Of a stretch of 64,000 nucleotides of DNA, positions 46,641 to 55,914 are shown piece after piece. This stretch comes from Copromyces sp. CBS 386.78 (taxonomy: Eukaryota > Ascomycota > Sordariomycetes > Sordariales > Sordariaceae). The stretch spans positions 44,535 to 108,534 of the forward strand of contig MU839223.1 in NCBI GenBank assembly GCA_030685235.1. Reading direction: 5' to 3'. The translations under genes were made by a program, and so were the position numbers. A model generated the notes under the pieces. It made no database searches and was not told where the DNA came from. It saw only the letters and a program-made list of their open reading frames with translations. Each line of letters opens with the position of its first letter. Within the stretch, counting starts at the first letter, position 1.

Positions 46641-47252
46641 CTAAACCAACGCTGGCTCAGCTTCGCGCTTGTTGGTGCCGCGGGACCCCCAAACGTACGC
46701 AGGCTCGGCATTGACAGTGGCAGGCTCTGGGGAAGCTTCACGCTTGTTGGTACCGCGAGAGCCCCAGACGTCCGCAGGCTCGGCGTTGACAGTGGCAGGC
46801 TCTGGGGAAGCTTCGCGCTTGTTGGTGCCGCGGGACCCCCAAACGTACGCAGGCTCGGCGTTGACAGTGGCAGGCTCTGGGGAAGCTTCGCGCTTGTTGG
46901 TGCCGCGGGAGCCCCAAACGTACGCAGGCTCGGCGTTGACAGTGGCAGGCTCTGGAGAAGCTTCGCGCTTGTTGGTGCCGCGGGACCCCCAAACGTACGC
47001 AGGCTCGGCGTTGACAGTGGCAGGCCCTGGGGAAGCTTCGCGCTTGTTGGTGCCGCGGGAGCCCCAAACGTACGCAGGCTCGGCGTTGACAGTGGCAGGC
47101 CCTGGTGAAGCTTCGCGCCTGTTGGTACCACGAGAGCCCCAGACGTAGGCGGGTTCGGCTTGGGTGGATGCGGGGATGGCGGCAGCCGAGGCAAGAAGAG
47201 GGAGGAGCAGAGCCCCGAGGGTGATGGAGGCCGTGGTCTTCATGGTTTGCAA
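46641..47252 (-). CDS. Secreted Kex2-repeat precursor peptide (candidate dikaritin RiPP precursor)
   Basis: Single exon of 203 residues. The start MQTMKTTASITLGALLLPLLASAAAIPAS is a clear signal peptide (an in-frame ATG at 47243 is an alternative). Seven tandem 25-residue units follow, of the form AEPAYVWGSRGTNKR plus EASPEPATVN; the first has RR, the sixth has Asp in place of the core Tyr, and the last ends AEPALV. Each KR or RR is a Kex2 site, and the EA-SP-EP after it suits stepwise dipeptidyl-peptidase trimming. This is the architecture of UstA-type precursors for ustiloxin-like cyclic peptides, with a YVWG core comparable to YAIG/YVIG. Three UstYa-family genes lie within 7 kb. Processing and cyclisation are inferred. 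An alpha-pheromone precursor has the same general layout, but the repeat lacks the Cys/Trp pheromone core of this order. Confidence 0.85.
   Translation of the reverse strand: MQTMKTTASITLGALLLPLLASAAAIPASTQAEPAYVWGSRGTNRREASPGPATVNAEPAYVWGSRGTNKREASPGPATVNAEPAYVWGSRGTNKREASPEPATVNAEPAYVWGSRGTNKREASPEPATVNAEPAYVWGSRGTNKREASPEPATVNAEPADVWGSRGTNKREASPEPATVNAEPAYVWGSRGTNKREAEPALV
46650..47160 (-). repeat. 75-bp tandem repeat encoding the peptide units
   Basis: Units are exactly 75 bp and nearly identical in DNA, including silent positions. Most units alternate between GGG and GGC for the core Gly (GGACCCCC versus GGAGCCCC on the plus strand), which indicates amplification of a two-unit, 150-bp block. 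Confidence 0.9.
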
Positions 47253-48534
47253 AGAGAAGAAGGCAGTTGGAGGTGTGCTAATTGATGTAGGTAAGGTAGG
47301 TATGCTTTCGAGTTGAGACGTCGAGAATGGGCTACCTTATATCGTATGAGGACGAGCTGGTCCTTCCTCCATGGTCCACCATGGCAATGCCGATAACTGA
47401 CTTGTTTGTCCGACACCGTTCATACCTACCATCGAAAAAAGTCTCGCCTTTCCACCCCAGCGCCGGAAGAGGAAGGTGATGAAGGACTGTCAGCCTCAAA
47501 GCTTGGACTTGTGGCTCTGTAGCTTCTATCGCCCCTTGCCTCAGTCGGATCCGGTCACGATCTTCAGCTCTTGTTGATAGTCCTCGCGGGGTAAAGGAAC
47601 GCTATCGGCGGTATCGAGGCAATAATTACCTACCTGACACATGGAGATGACTACGACGTTGCTTAATGCTTACCTGGAGGTAACTGCTGGCCTATCGGAG
47701 ATACTAAACCCCTTGGGTTTACGTTTATCTGGTTCAACTAGAGCAATACAGTACCTCTACGGTAGTGTCATGCAGCTCGCTGTCTTCCCTTTCCCTGGTT
47801 CCCCCCTCTTACCCGGTCCCCCGGAGCTGAGAGGCCCAAGTCTGCCACCGGGGCGATTTTCTGTCAGCACATCGGCCGTAGTGCTGGCTGGTCGACTATA
47901 GTAGAAACCCTAGTAAATGCAACTAATCCGGACTCTATGAGGAGTCTCAGAAAATGTTGCATTTATTAGGCATTTTGCATTTAATAGGGTCCCAGTCACA
48001 AACAAATCGGTAAATCCGGGCCGCCAGCATACTTGCATATACTAGGTAACTTTATATGTAGTTGCATTTTCTGGGAGTTGCATTTACTAGGGTTTCTACC
48101 ATATCACCAACCTTCCGGAAGCCTGCTGACAGCACAGTAAGACTGGAGATCATGAGAGTCTGGACGGTGTCTGTGTCTGGACTTTCATCATCGTCGTGGG
48201 GTTGTGCGCTTAGGCACTGCTTACACAGTACAAAGCATCACAATGCTGATTCGCGCTGTAATGACGCTAACACATGCTGTCAAAGTCTCGTATTCGCGCT
48301 GCAGCTTCACTTCCAGCTTCCTCTTTGGATTTCATTCGCGATACACGGTACGCAGAAAAACCTTGGCAGAAACATCACAGTTCACAAGGTGCTGGTCAGA
48401 GTGAGGTACTTTGTGTATGTCATATCGCTTGGCCTTCGATGGCCAAAAAGGTGTAATATCAAGGGGGTGTCTTGGACCTGAGAAGCGCAAGTAGGAATCA
48501 GAAATCCCAAGTCATTTCCTTCAGAGTTTCCATC
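47253..48534. other. Promoter region between precursor and first UstYa gene
   Basis: Divergent spacer of about 1.3 kb. It contains a MITE at 47901-48099 and no gene. It presumably holds the promoters of both flanking genes. Confidence 0.55.
47901..48099. mobile_element. MITE with perfect 24-bp terminal inverted repeats
   Basis: Begins GTAGAAACCCTAGTAAATGC (24-bp arm to 47924) and ends with the exact reverse complement (48076-48099). Total length is 199 bp and it is non-coding. Internal TTGCATTT words recur. The target duplication is not clear; TA or CTATA are possible on the left. It lies in the shared promoter region of the peptide cluster. Confidence 0.88.
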
Positions 48535-49409
48535 ATGCCCTCTTCTATTGGGGAACAATCTTCTTCATCTTCAGACACCATCATGGACGAAGACAAGCAA
48601 TACCTCCTTCGAAACGGGCTCATGTCTGAAGACGGTCTTTCGAGGCATGGTTCGAGAGGAAGCAGGTGGCTCAACTGGAACGTCGGTGCACTTGTTGCCA
48701 ACGTTCTGCTCTTGATCGCCGGCGTTGCCGTTTGGGCTCGGGTCAACTCTTCTCTGAAGAAGTTCAACTGTGGCTCGAAGCCGGATTTCTTTGAGCCAGA
48801 TCGTGAGTTTTGCCCTTCAGAATCCTCAAACGTCAAGTCCATTGCTAACGCAAGGTTGTAGTCGTCTTTGACACCCCCGTGGTCTTCCAACCTTACGGCT
48901 TCTACGGCGGAGTTAGCAACAGCTCCAACGATGCCTGGAAGCGCTTGATGCCTCCCGGTGACGGCATCGTCGAAATCCCAAACGAACACACCTACGATCT
49001 GCCTCCTAGCTTACCCGCACCCAACAGTCCAAACACGAGCAAGGTGTACGGCATCAGCATGTTCCACCAGCTGCACTGTCTCAGCTTTATCCGGTACGCC
49101 TACGAGCCGGAGTCCATCAAGGACTATCCTGCCGACGAGGTCGTTTACCACCGTGACCACTGCATTGACTACATCCGCCAGGCCATCATGTGTGCTGGCG
49201 ATGTGACTTTTGAGCCACTCACGGAGGTGGGCATCAACGGCATTGGAGCAACGCACATGTGTCGCAGCTATGATAAGATGTTTGCTTGGGCATATAAGCA
49301 TCGGTCGGATAAAAAGGACGATGGGTATCCCCCGGGGAAGGTCACGCATACACCAGCGGACAGGAATATGTTGGAGAGTCCGCATTCGCATGTTCATGGT
49401 GATCACTAG
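48535..49409 (+). CDS. UstYa-family (DUF3328) protein 1
   Basis: Exons 48535-48802 and 48862-49409, with a 59-nt intron (GTGAGT, branch GCTAAC), give 271 residues. A Ser-rich cytoplasmic N-terminus precedes one transmembrane segment (VGALVANVLLLIAGVAVW). The lumenal part has the paired family motifs FHQLHCLSF and HRDHCIDYIRQAI. UstYa and UstYb homologues carry out oxidative macrocyclisation of dikaritin peptides, and these HxxHC motifs are required there. Divergent from the precursor gene, it is the best candidate to modify it. Family membership is strong; substrate is inferred. Confidence 0.88.
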
Positions 49410-49977
49410 GTAATAAGGGACAATCCAGTGTGCGGAAATAGGGGCTGTGTTTTAGGGTACTTTCAGGGGCTTTATTTACTCCGTTCTTCACCACAGTCAT
49501 CAACAAAAACTTCTGTACATTGCATTGCCTCTTTTCACCATGATGAATTGCAATCTTGAGGCATGGTCTTTGATTGAAAGCTTGTAGCTTTTTTCGCGCT
49601 GGAACATCGATGTCTTATCCCCGGACATTGAAAGCGCTGCAACCACGATCCTGTTCAACTACAAGGTCCTTTGCCTCCATCAAGGGGATGTAACTGTTTA
49701 CTGGACATCACTGACTCACCTGTTTTAGTGCTGATTTCTGAGGTTACAGCGGACGCTTGGTAGGCGCGCACCGCCCAGCGCTGGTTACTCCGAAAAAGGA
49801 AAGTCGTTAACTGCATGGTTTCATGCGGCGGAAGTATTTCAGGTCCTCATTCCCCCTTGCCTTCTTCACGATATCAGTTCCTGCCCTTTACACTTTCACC
49901 GAGCAAAGAAACTCCAAACAATCCATTAAACATCACCGCCTTAAATCAACACATAACCCACCTCACCACCAACCACC
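49410..49977. other. Intergenic, no gene seen
   Basis: About 570 bp between UstYa-1 and the acetyltransferase gene, ending in a CA/CT-rich leader just before the ATG. Confidence 0.5.
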
Positions 49978-50667
49978 ATGTCGGACCCCACCTTCAAAAT
50001 CGAGACCCCCCGTCTCCTCATCTCCTACCTCCAACCCGACCTCGATTCGCACTGCGACTTCCTCGTCGCCCTCTATAATACCCCCGAATTCATTGCCAGC
50101 AATGGAAACATAAAGACACCCATCACCACCCGCGACGTCGCGCGCCGTCAACTCGAGGGCCGCTTCCGCGCCGAACACGCCCGCAATGGCTACGGCACCT
50201 ACTTATTCTCTCTCCGCAACCCTGCAAACCCAGACGACCTGGCCTCCGCTACGCCAATCGGTACGGTGTCGCTGATGCGCGGGGATGAGCCTGGATCTTA
50301 TAGCGCGCCGGATTTGGGGTTTGCGATTTTGTCCGAGTACATGAAGAAGGGGTACACGAAAGAGGCGGCACAGGGATTAATAGAGTATATCGAGAGGGTG
50401 CAGGGGGTGAAGGATATCCTAGGACTTCATAACCCGGCGAATAAGGCCAGTGGTGCGGTATTTAGAAGCTTGGGTTTTATCGACGTGGGATTGAGGCAAC
50501 TATTGGTGTTTGGACCGCATGTGGTTGGGCAGGTGTGGATAAAGAAGGGGATGAGTGAGGATGTTAGTGTTTATGGGTTGCCAAAGGAGGCGCCGGCCGC
50601 TGTGGCGGTGCCGGAGAGGATTGCGGAGGAGGTCGTGAAGGAGTCTGTGGGTGCGGTTGCGGTTTGA
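49978..50667 (+). CDS. GNAT acetyltransferase (RimJ/RimL-like)
   Basis: Single exon of 229 residues. IETPRLLISYLQPDL is the usual first strand and helix of Acetyltransf_3 proteins. GYGTYLFSL, PIGTVSLMRG, DLGFAILSEYMKKGYTKEAAQGLIEYIE (acetyl-CoA pyrophosphate-binding turn near KKGYTKEA) and NKASGAVFRSLGF complete the fold. The C-terminal 35 residues are Val/Ala-rich and non-conserved. These enzymes transfer acetyl from acetyl-CoA to an amine or alpha-amino group. It sits between two UstYa genes, so an N-acetyl tailoring role for a peptide product is possible, but many such genes are unrelated to their neighbours. Confidence 0.85.
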   Translation: MSDPTFKIETPRLLISYLQPDLDSHCDFLVALYNTPEFIASNGNIKTPITTRDVARRQLEGRFRAEHARNGYGTYLFSLRNPANPDDLASATPIGTVSLMRGDEPGSYSAPDLGFAILSEYMKKGYTKEAAQGLIEYIERVQGVKDILGLHNPANKASGAVFRSLGFIDVGLRQLLVFGPHVVGQVWIKKGMSEDVSVYGLPKEAPAAVAVPERIAEEVVKESVGAVAV

Positions 50668-51012
50668 GATGGGTTGGTAACGGTGATGATGTGCATGTCT
50701 TTTGCGTGTTCGAAGTTGCAAGAAATTCCGTGTGCTCAATCTTTCCGTTTTTGGGGAACAAACTTGGGTTCTTTCTCCTTGTACGTATCCCTTTGCCCCC
50801 TTGACCTTTCGTGTCTATCAGCATCGTCCCCCGTCTTGCACTTCTTGTCCTTTTCCCCTTTCGAGCTCGTGTTTCTTTGGAAGTGAATGCGGTGCTCTCA
50901 AGTAGGTATCTAGCCTATGAGCTCGAGAGGCCTACAACATCACCCCTGGTCAAAGTTCAGCCCATTTCCTATGACAACGGTTTCTATTTCATTGACCAAC
51001 TAGGTACTACTT
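50668..51012. other. Short convergent intergenic segment
   Basis: About 345 bp between the 3' ends of the acetyltransferase and UstYa-2 genes. It should hold both 3' UTRs. Nothing else was seen. Confidence 0.5.
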
Positions 51013-52010
51013 CTACATGTACCGACGATTCTGCCACGTCAGGTTATACTTGGCCTCTTGTTCAATCTGGAACTGTCTCAACTTGTCAAAGTCAATGCAA
51101 TCATGTTCAACACCCCATCCGGTTACGGACGTTGCATGGCCCTTTCCAACCTTGATGGGACTGTTTCCCTCAATGATCAGATCACCGCCGCAGGAGATTC
51201 CCTGGCGCAAGTACTCGAAGCAATGTTCGACGTGGACCTTCCATTTGAAGTCCTCGTCTGGGTCCGGTCCAAGTTCCTCGTCGAGGTTGTCCCTCTTTCG
51301 CATGGTCATTCCGGACTCGGAGTTCTTGTTCTTTTCGACGTAATATTGGTAGCGAATCATGTTCTGAAGGAACATTTTATCAGACTTGGTTCGGGAAAGG
51401 GTGACGGAACTGGGTAACAGGGAGGTTCCTACCAGACAGTGCAGCTGGTGAAGAATGGAGATGACGTAGAAGTCTTGTGGCTTCGGGACCGGAGTGTTTG
51501 GGTGATGGTATGGGGCGACGATTCCCTGAGGAAGTCCCCATTTCTTGGGGTTCTCAATCCAGACGGCATCATGGCCTGTCGGACATGGACTCGGTCAGTT
51601 CATGATCATATTTAGCTTAGGCGATACTAACCAGCGACCAGTTTGTCCCATTCCTGCTCAACCTCCGTTGTGCCACCGATATACCGTTCATCTGGTTGAA
51701 ACACCTTTTTCACAGGAATGAACACCTCCTTCGGGATGGGGGTGTTGGAGTATACATGCAGAGGTCCATTGTTTCTTGGTGTGGTCTTGTACCAGAATGC
51801 CACTGTTGTGAGCCATCCCAAACAGAGAAAAGATACTGCTATGAGAAGAATGCGATTGTTTCGCCGCTCTCTAGCAAAGGCGTGGCTTCGAATTGGTGCA
51901 TCGAGCTGGACGTCCTCAAGCTTTTCGTCATCATCTGAGCGAATCCGCCCATAGTCCGGATTGTCTGGTGAGCGAACGGACTCTAAGATGGACTTGATCC
52001 TGGACGGCAT
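51013..52010 (-). CDS. UstYa-family (DUF3328) protein 2
   Basis: Three exons: 52010-51632 (MPSRIKSILESVR...), 51575-51433 and 51363-51013. The introns are 56 and 69 nt and the sum is 873 nt, or 290 residues. One transmembrane segment (ILLIAVSFLCLGWLTTVAFW) follows a charged N-terminus. The catalytic motifs are LHQLHCL, at the end of exon 2, and VEHCFEYLRQGISC. Family features such as VFIPVKKVFQPDERYIG and a terminal WQNRRY are present. A paralogue of the genes at 48.5 and 52.9 kb; the charged loop between the two motifs is longer here. Role as for protein 1, substrate inferred. Confidence 0.88.
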
Positions 52011-52874
52011 CGTGTTGGGGAGTTGGATGTTGTACAGCTGGACTTGAGTGGTTGGCCCTGACAGAGATGGAGCAGAGCACGATGAGATATCCCCAATAGA
52101 ACATGTAAGCAACTTTGGTTTACAAGACATGGCAAATGCCAAGTCAATACCGAGCTCACACTTGTGCTAGGCGCTGCAAGCTCGTAAGCTCAGTGTATAA
52201 TACTACCGCAAGGATTCATTGGATACCTGTACACTTACATAGTATACCGGAGGCCGATAACACGGACCGGACTGTGACAAACAGCGGTACAAAGAGGGAT
52301 CTAGACGCCAGTCTTGTGACACTCCCCCGCAAACGCCACCTCGCTTGCGAAAATCAGATAATGCTAAAAGCCATTTCTCCGCTCAAATGTATGTAACTGC
52401 ATTTCACTTCTTTGGAGCTGAATCTGGGAGACCTCTGGAGGAGAGGAGGAGAAGAACAGACAATGAACAAAAGTGACAAATGTGGAGCACAGTGACCAAA
52501 AACTGGGCGGGGCTTCTGCGGACCCCCACGGCCCGCAGTCGGTTGGCGGCCCGGGCCGTGCGCCTCTCGTACGTCCTTGCTATGAACGATGCACGTTTTC
52601 TAACATTGCGTTCATAGCCGTTCTGGGCTGTGGATGTTTCAGGAAGGTGTCAAACGCGCCGGGCCGATTAACGCGAGTTACACGGGTTGAACGGCCTTGC
52701 TGACATATGATGCGATATCGCAGTTATTTGACTTTCGTCCTGATGATGTTGACCTGAAGGGGACGGGAGGTAAGAGCGCCCCCTCCTTCCAACGTCCTGC
52801 GCCATCTTTGCACTTTCTGGTCTTTCGCTTCGTCAGGCGCAGTCAAGTTTCCAGCATCTCTGCCTCCAGTCGTC
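52011..52874. other. Divergent promoter region between UstYa-2 and UstYa-3
   Basis: About 860 bp, probably a bidirectional promoter, since the two genes are transcribed away from each other. No gene was seen. Confidence 0.5.
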
Positions 52875-53804
52875 ATGTACTCCCAAGATCTAACAGCCGA
52901 GAAATATCTCCAGACGGACAATGAAACTGGAAGTCTTCTGAGCGCACACGGGCACTTGGACTCCAGTCGAGAATCAGACAAAAGCCTTGATATCCATATA
53001 CCAATTCGCAGACAGTCACGGTGGAGGGAACATGTCATCCGCGGGGCCATTGCCATCTTCTTCATTACAGTCGGTGTTTCTGTTGGATTCTTCCTGACAA
53101 CAAGCTCCAACTCCAAAGAGCCAACGTTGAAAGACTTTGGCATCAACCCAAAGACGCCCTTACCACGAGAGATCTTCATCGACAGACGAGATGTCCCCTT
53201 TATCCCCCACAAGGAGTTCATCGGGCCGTCAAAGGAAGCTGATAGGAATTGGGACCGGATAACGGTGGGTAAGTCGGCTTTGAACATCGCACAGAGAAAA
53301 AAACTAGGTCGTATCTGACAAGAACACAAACTCTACATAGGCTCCGACACCATCTACCTCCAAAACCCCTCAGAATACGGCCTCCACGACCCCGGCATCC
53401 GCGCCTCCTTCTTCATGTTCAACACCCCTCCTCCCTCCGCCGCCTCTCTCCCCAATCTCAACAACTTCTACGTTTTAAATACCATGCACCAACTGCACTG
53501 TGTAAACGTCGCCCGGCAGCGATACAACCAGCTCGTGTACAAGGGGATTAACGCCCTCTCTGGCTCGTTCGTGGACAACGACTGGCTGGAACATTTGGAG
53601 CATTGCTTCGAGTATTTGAGGCTGAGCATCATGTGCGCGGATTACATGACGCTGGAGAGCGATTCACCACCGGGAAGCCCAGAGGAATATACCAAGGGGA
53701 ACTTGGGATGGGGGGTGGTACATAGTTGTATTAACTGGGAGAGGTTGATGGAGTTTCAGAGGGAGATGGTGGGGGTGTATAATGGGACTTGGGACAGGTC
53801 TTAG
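52875..53804 (+). CDS. UstYa-family (DUF3328) protein 3
   Basis: Exons 52875-53268 and 53341-53804, with a 72-nt intron (GTAAGT), give 285 residues. Ser/Glu-rich N-terminus, one membrane segment (VIRGAIAIFFITVGVSVGFFL), then PLPREIFIDRRDVPFIPHKEFIG. The motif pair MHQLHCVNVAR and LEHCFEYLRLSIMC carries the family's His and Cys residues. It is closest in layout to protein 2, including the same phase of the first intron. Three paralogues within 5.5 kb of each other and near a Kex2-repeat precursor support a peptide cluster. Confidence 0.88.
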
Positions 53805-55161
53805 TGACAGCAGAGAGCTATAGGCGGAGTCCAGTCTGGCTTGTTCTTTCCTAAGGTAGCTGGAAATAGTACCGTTAGATGCATGTGGCATGGGGACCGT
53901 GCCGAACCAGGGTGCAGTGGATCGATGCCGTTCATACTCGGAATTGGTATAAAATGGCTGTAGTTAGAGGAAGCCTACAAGCACATCGTTCAGTGATGGC
54001 AATCGGCACCGCCTGGAAGTTGATACAAAATTGAGCTTTTGTCAGTCCACGTACCCTCGTTCAAGTTACATTGACATTGTTGTAGTGTGCTCTGTGCTGT
54101 AACACAAACAATTACCGGTACTGTTCTATTTCCATATCTCCCGAAGTTGACTTGACCTCCGAAAGTCTTCAGGTGTTTACACAGATTGTGCTGTTCGATT
54201 GCTTCTCCCACCTTGTTGCCTTTACTCTTTTACCTACCAAGCTCCCTCCCTACTTCAGTCTTTCACATTCAAAGTGACTGCTGGAATCACAAAGCGAGTA
54301 CCTGAAATCGTCGCTTGGCGAACATGAAGGAGAAGTTCATGTTGAGAGGAGACGAGGTACGTTTACAGATCAGAACTTGAAAAGACCCTGACTGTGACCA
54401 ATCTCTTGAAAAGAGCCTTGGTGTGATTGGCGTTGCGGTTGGTGAACTTCATGTTTTCGTTGAACGCGGGACGAGTGTCTGAAGTCGCCGCTGGCTGAGT
54501 TGGACAGGAAGTTCTGGTGATCTAACGGATCTGGTGACGAGTGTCCAGTCAAGGATTCGGCTGGTGATCAGGACGGCGGTTGAGAATCGAACGCGCGTTC
54601 GCAAATGAGGTCTTCACGGTTGTCGTTCTTTTAGGGTGATCTAGTCGGCTGTTGAGAAACAGAAACGCGCACGAGGTTGAACTGGCGGGTATGATTTGAG
54701 ATAGACAGGCTAGAAGATCAAGACGATCTTATAGTTGCAGCTACCAATTGATACGGAATAAGTAGGTAGGTATTTGAAGCGTCACGATTTAGTACCGAAG
54801 CGGGAAACATGAGTTGGAAACATGAGTTGTTTGCGAGACAATGCGCACATATGTATCCTTTCAGCATATACCCCCATCTGTCCCTCCATACCTATAATGT
54901 ACCCTACCCTAATCCATCATGTATGCGTCTCTCTGCCCTATTGCCAGGTACCTGTCCACTTGGGCTTCTTCAAACTTGTACTTGCAAATTTTTGCATAGC
55001 GGGGAATATGACACCTGTTTGGCCCAAATCAGTCCCGTTAGTTCCATTCTCATCGAGAAATATTAGGTATAGTTGTATGATTTTTTGCGCAAAAGTATTG
55101 TGCAAAGGTAGGTAAGATGCGAGGACACGAAGACGTACCGAAGGTGTGATCCCACCCACAA
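53805..55161. other. Intergenic, no gene seen
   Basis: About 1.35 kb with short overlapping frames only. It includes an AGGTAGGTA-rich patch near 54760. It is read as 3' flanks of UstYa-3 and of the Cys-rich gene. Confidence 0.45.
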
Positions 55162-55914
55162 TTAGGACCCAGGGGCAATTTGTACGTTAAAATTCGTCAG
55201 AAGCGATATAAAGTCGTTGGCAATTACAGTTGCTAGCGCGCAGGGGCAGTCACACCCCCCTACACAAGCACTCGTAGTCGAAGAAGGTGTCCCGTCGGGA
55301 CATATAGGGAGGCCGGCAGTTAGAAGCGCCAGAAGTGCAAGTTGTAACCCCGAGCAGTTACCCCCCCCTACACAACATGAAGCATTCGTAGTCGAAGAAG
55401 GTGTCCCGTCGTTTCCGGTAGCACAAGGGGCACACGGACATTGTCCGGTTAGACGCGGCAGAATTGCAAGTAGTGCCGCCGCGCCGTTTCCTAAACAACA
55501 TGCACTGGAAGCATTCGTACAGGTAGTCGGAGAAGGTGTCCCGTCGTTTCCGGTGGTGTTGACGACGCAGGCAGTATGACGCAAGTAAGCTTCGATAGAG
55601 GCATGGTCGGAGAGGTTGTACTTGGACCAGTCAAGTTGGGTAGTAGGGAGGCCGGTAGGGGCACACGAACATGGTCCGCTTAGAATCCCCAGAATTACAA
55701 GTAGTAAGGTAAACGCCGGTGAACAACATGAAGCATTCGTAGTCGAACAAGATGGGAGGCCGGGAGGGGCAGCGCTGGTAGGGGCAGCGCCGGTAAGGGC
55801 AACGCTGGTAGGGGTAGCGCCGGTAGGGGCATCGCCGGTAGGGGCAGCGCCGGTAAGGGCAACGCCGATAAAGGCAACGCCGGTAAGAGCAGTAACGGTG
55901 GGAAGAAACTTCAT
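55162..55914 (-). CDS. Secreted, Cys-rich, modular protein of unknown function
   Basis: Single exon. The start at 55914 (MKFLPTVTALTGVAFIGVALTG) gives a signal peptide; an upstream in-frame ATG (55992) would spoil it. 250 residues. An Ala/Thr/Pro repeat (about 18-50) is encoded by a 15-bp DNA repeat. Then come roughly four modules of the form TTNASCC, then a Leu-rich hydrophobic stretch, then G-x-C-x-C (for example FTLLLVILGILSGPCSC and AALLAILPRLTGQCPC). They are separated by GNDGTPSSTT linkers. Cys doublets alternating with hydrophobic stretches recall hydrophobins, but the spacing does not match. No Kex2 sites occur. It may be a cell-wall or surface-active protein. The family is not recognised. 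Confidence 0.6.
   Translation of the reverse strand: MKFLPTVTALTGVAFIGVALTGAAPTGDAPTGATPTSVALTGAAPTSAAPPGLPSCSTTNASCCSPAFTLLLVILGILSGPCSCAPTGLPTTQLDWSKYNLSDHASIEAYLRHTACVVNTTGNDGTPSPTTCTNASSACCLGNGAAALLAILPRLTGQCPCAPCATGNDGTPSSTTNASCCVGGGNCSGLQLALLALLTAGLPICPDGTPSSTTSACVGGCDCPCALATVIANDFISLLTNFNVQIAPGS
55770..55895. repeat. 15-bp minisatellite in the Cys-rich gene
   Basis: About eight degenerate units of GGTAGGGGCAGCGCC, in frame, encoding Ala/Thr/Pro/Gly repeats just after the signal peptide. Confidence 0.85.

Noticed and set aside
46669..47148. 159-residue plus-strand ORF across the precursor repeat
   Set aside because: It is the antisense shadow of the 75-bp repeat. The minus strand has a signal peptide, Kex2 sites and a start; the plus strand has none.
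46650..47160. CRISPR-like array
   Set aside because: Regular repeats, but there are no unique spacers, the repeat is coding and the genome is eukaryotic.
46641..47252. Alpha-type pheromone precursor
   Set aside because: The layout of signal peptide, repeats and Kex2 sites is similar, but the repeat lacks the Cys-containing, Trp-ending pheromone core expected in this order, and UstYa genes are adjacent.
54575..54605. Possible tRNA B-box (minus strand)
   Set aside because: Only a weak match to GGTTCRANYCC and no A-box or acceptor stem could be paired with it.
55162..55914. Hydrophobin
   Set aside because: Cys doublets and hydrophobic stretches are present, but the eight-Cys C-CC-C-C-CC-C spacing is not, and the protein is modular and about twice the usual size.
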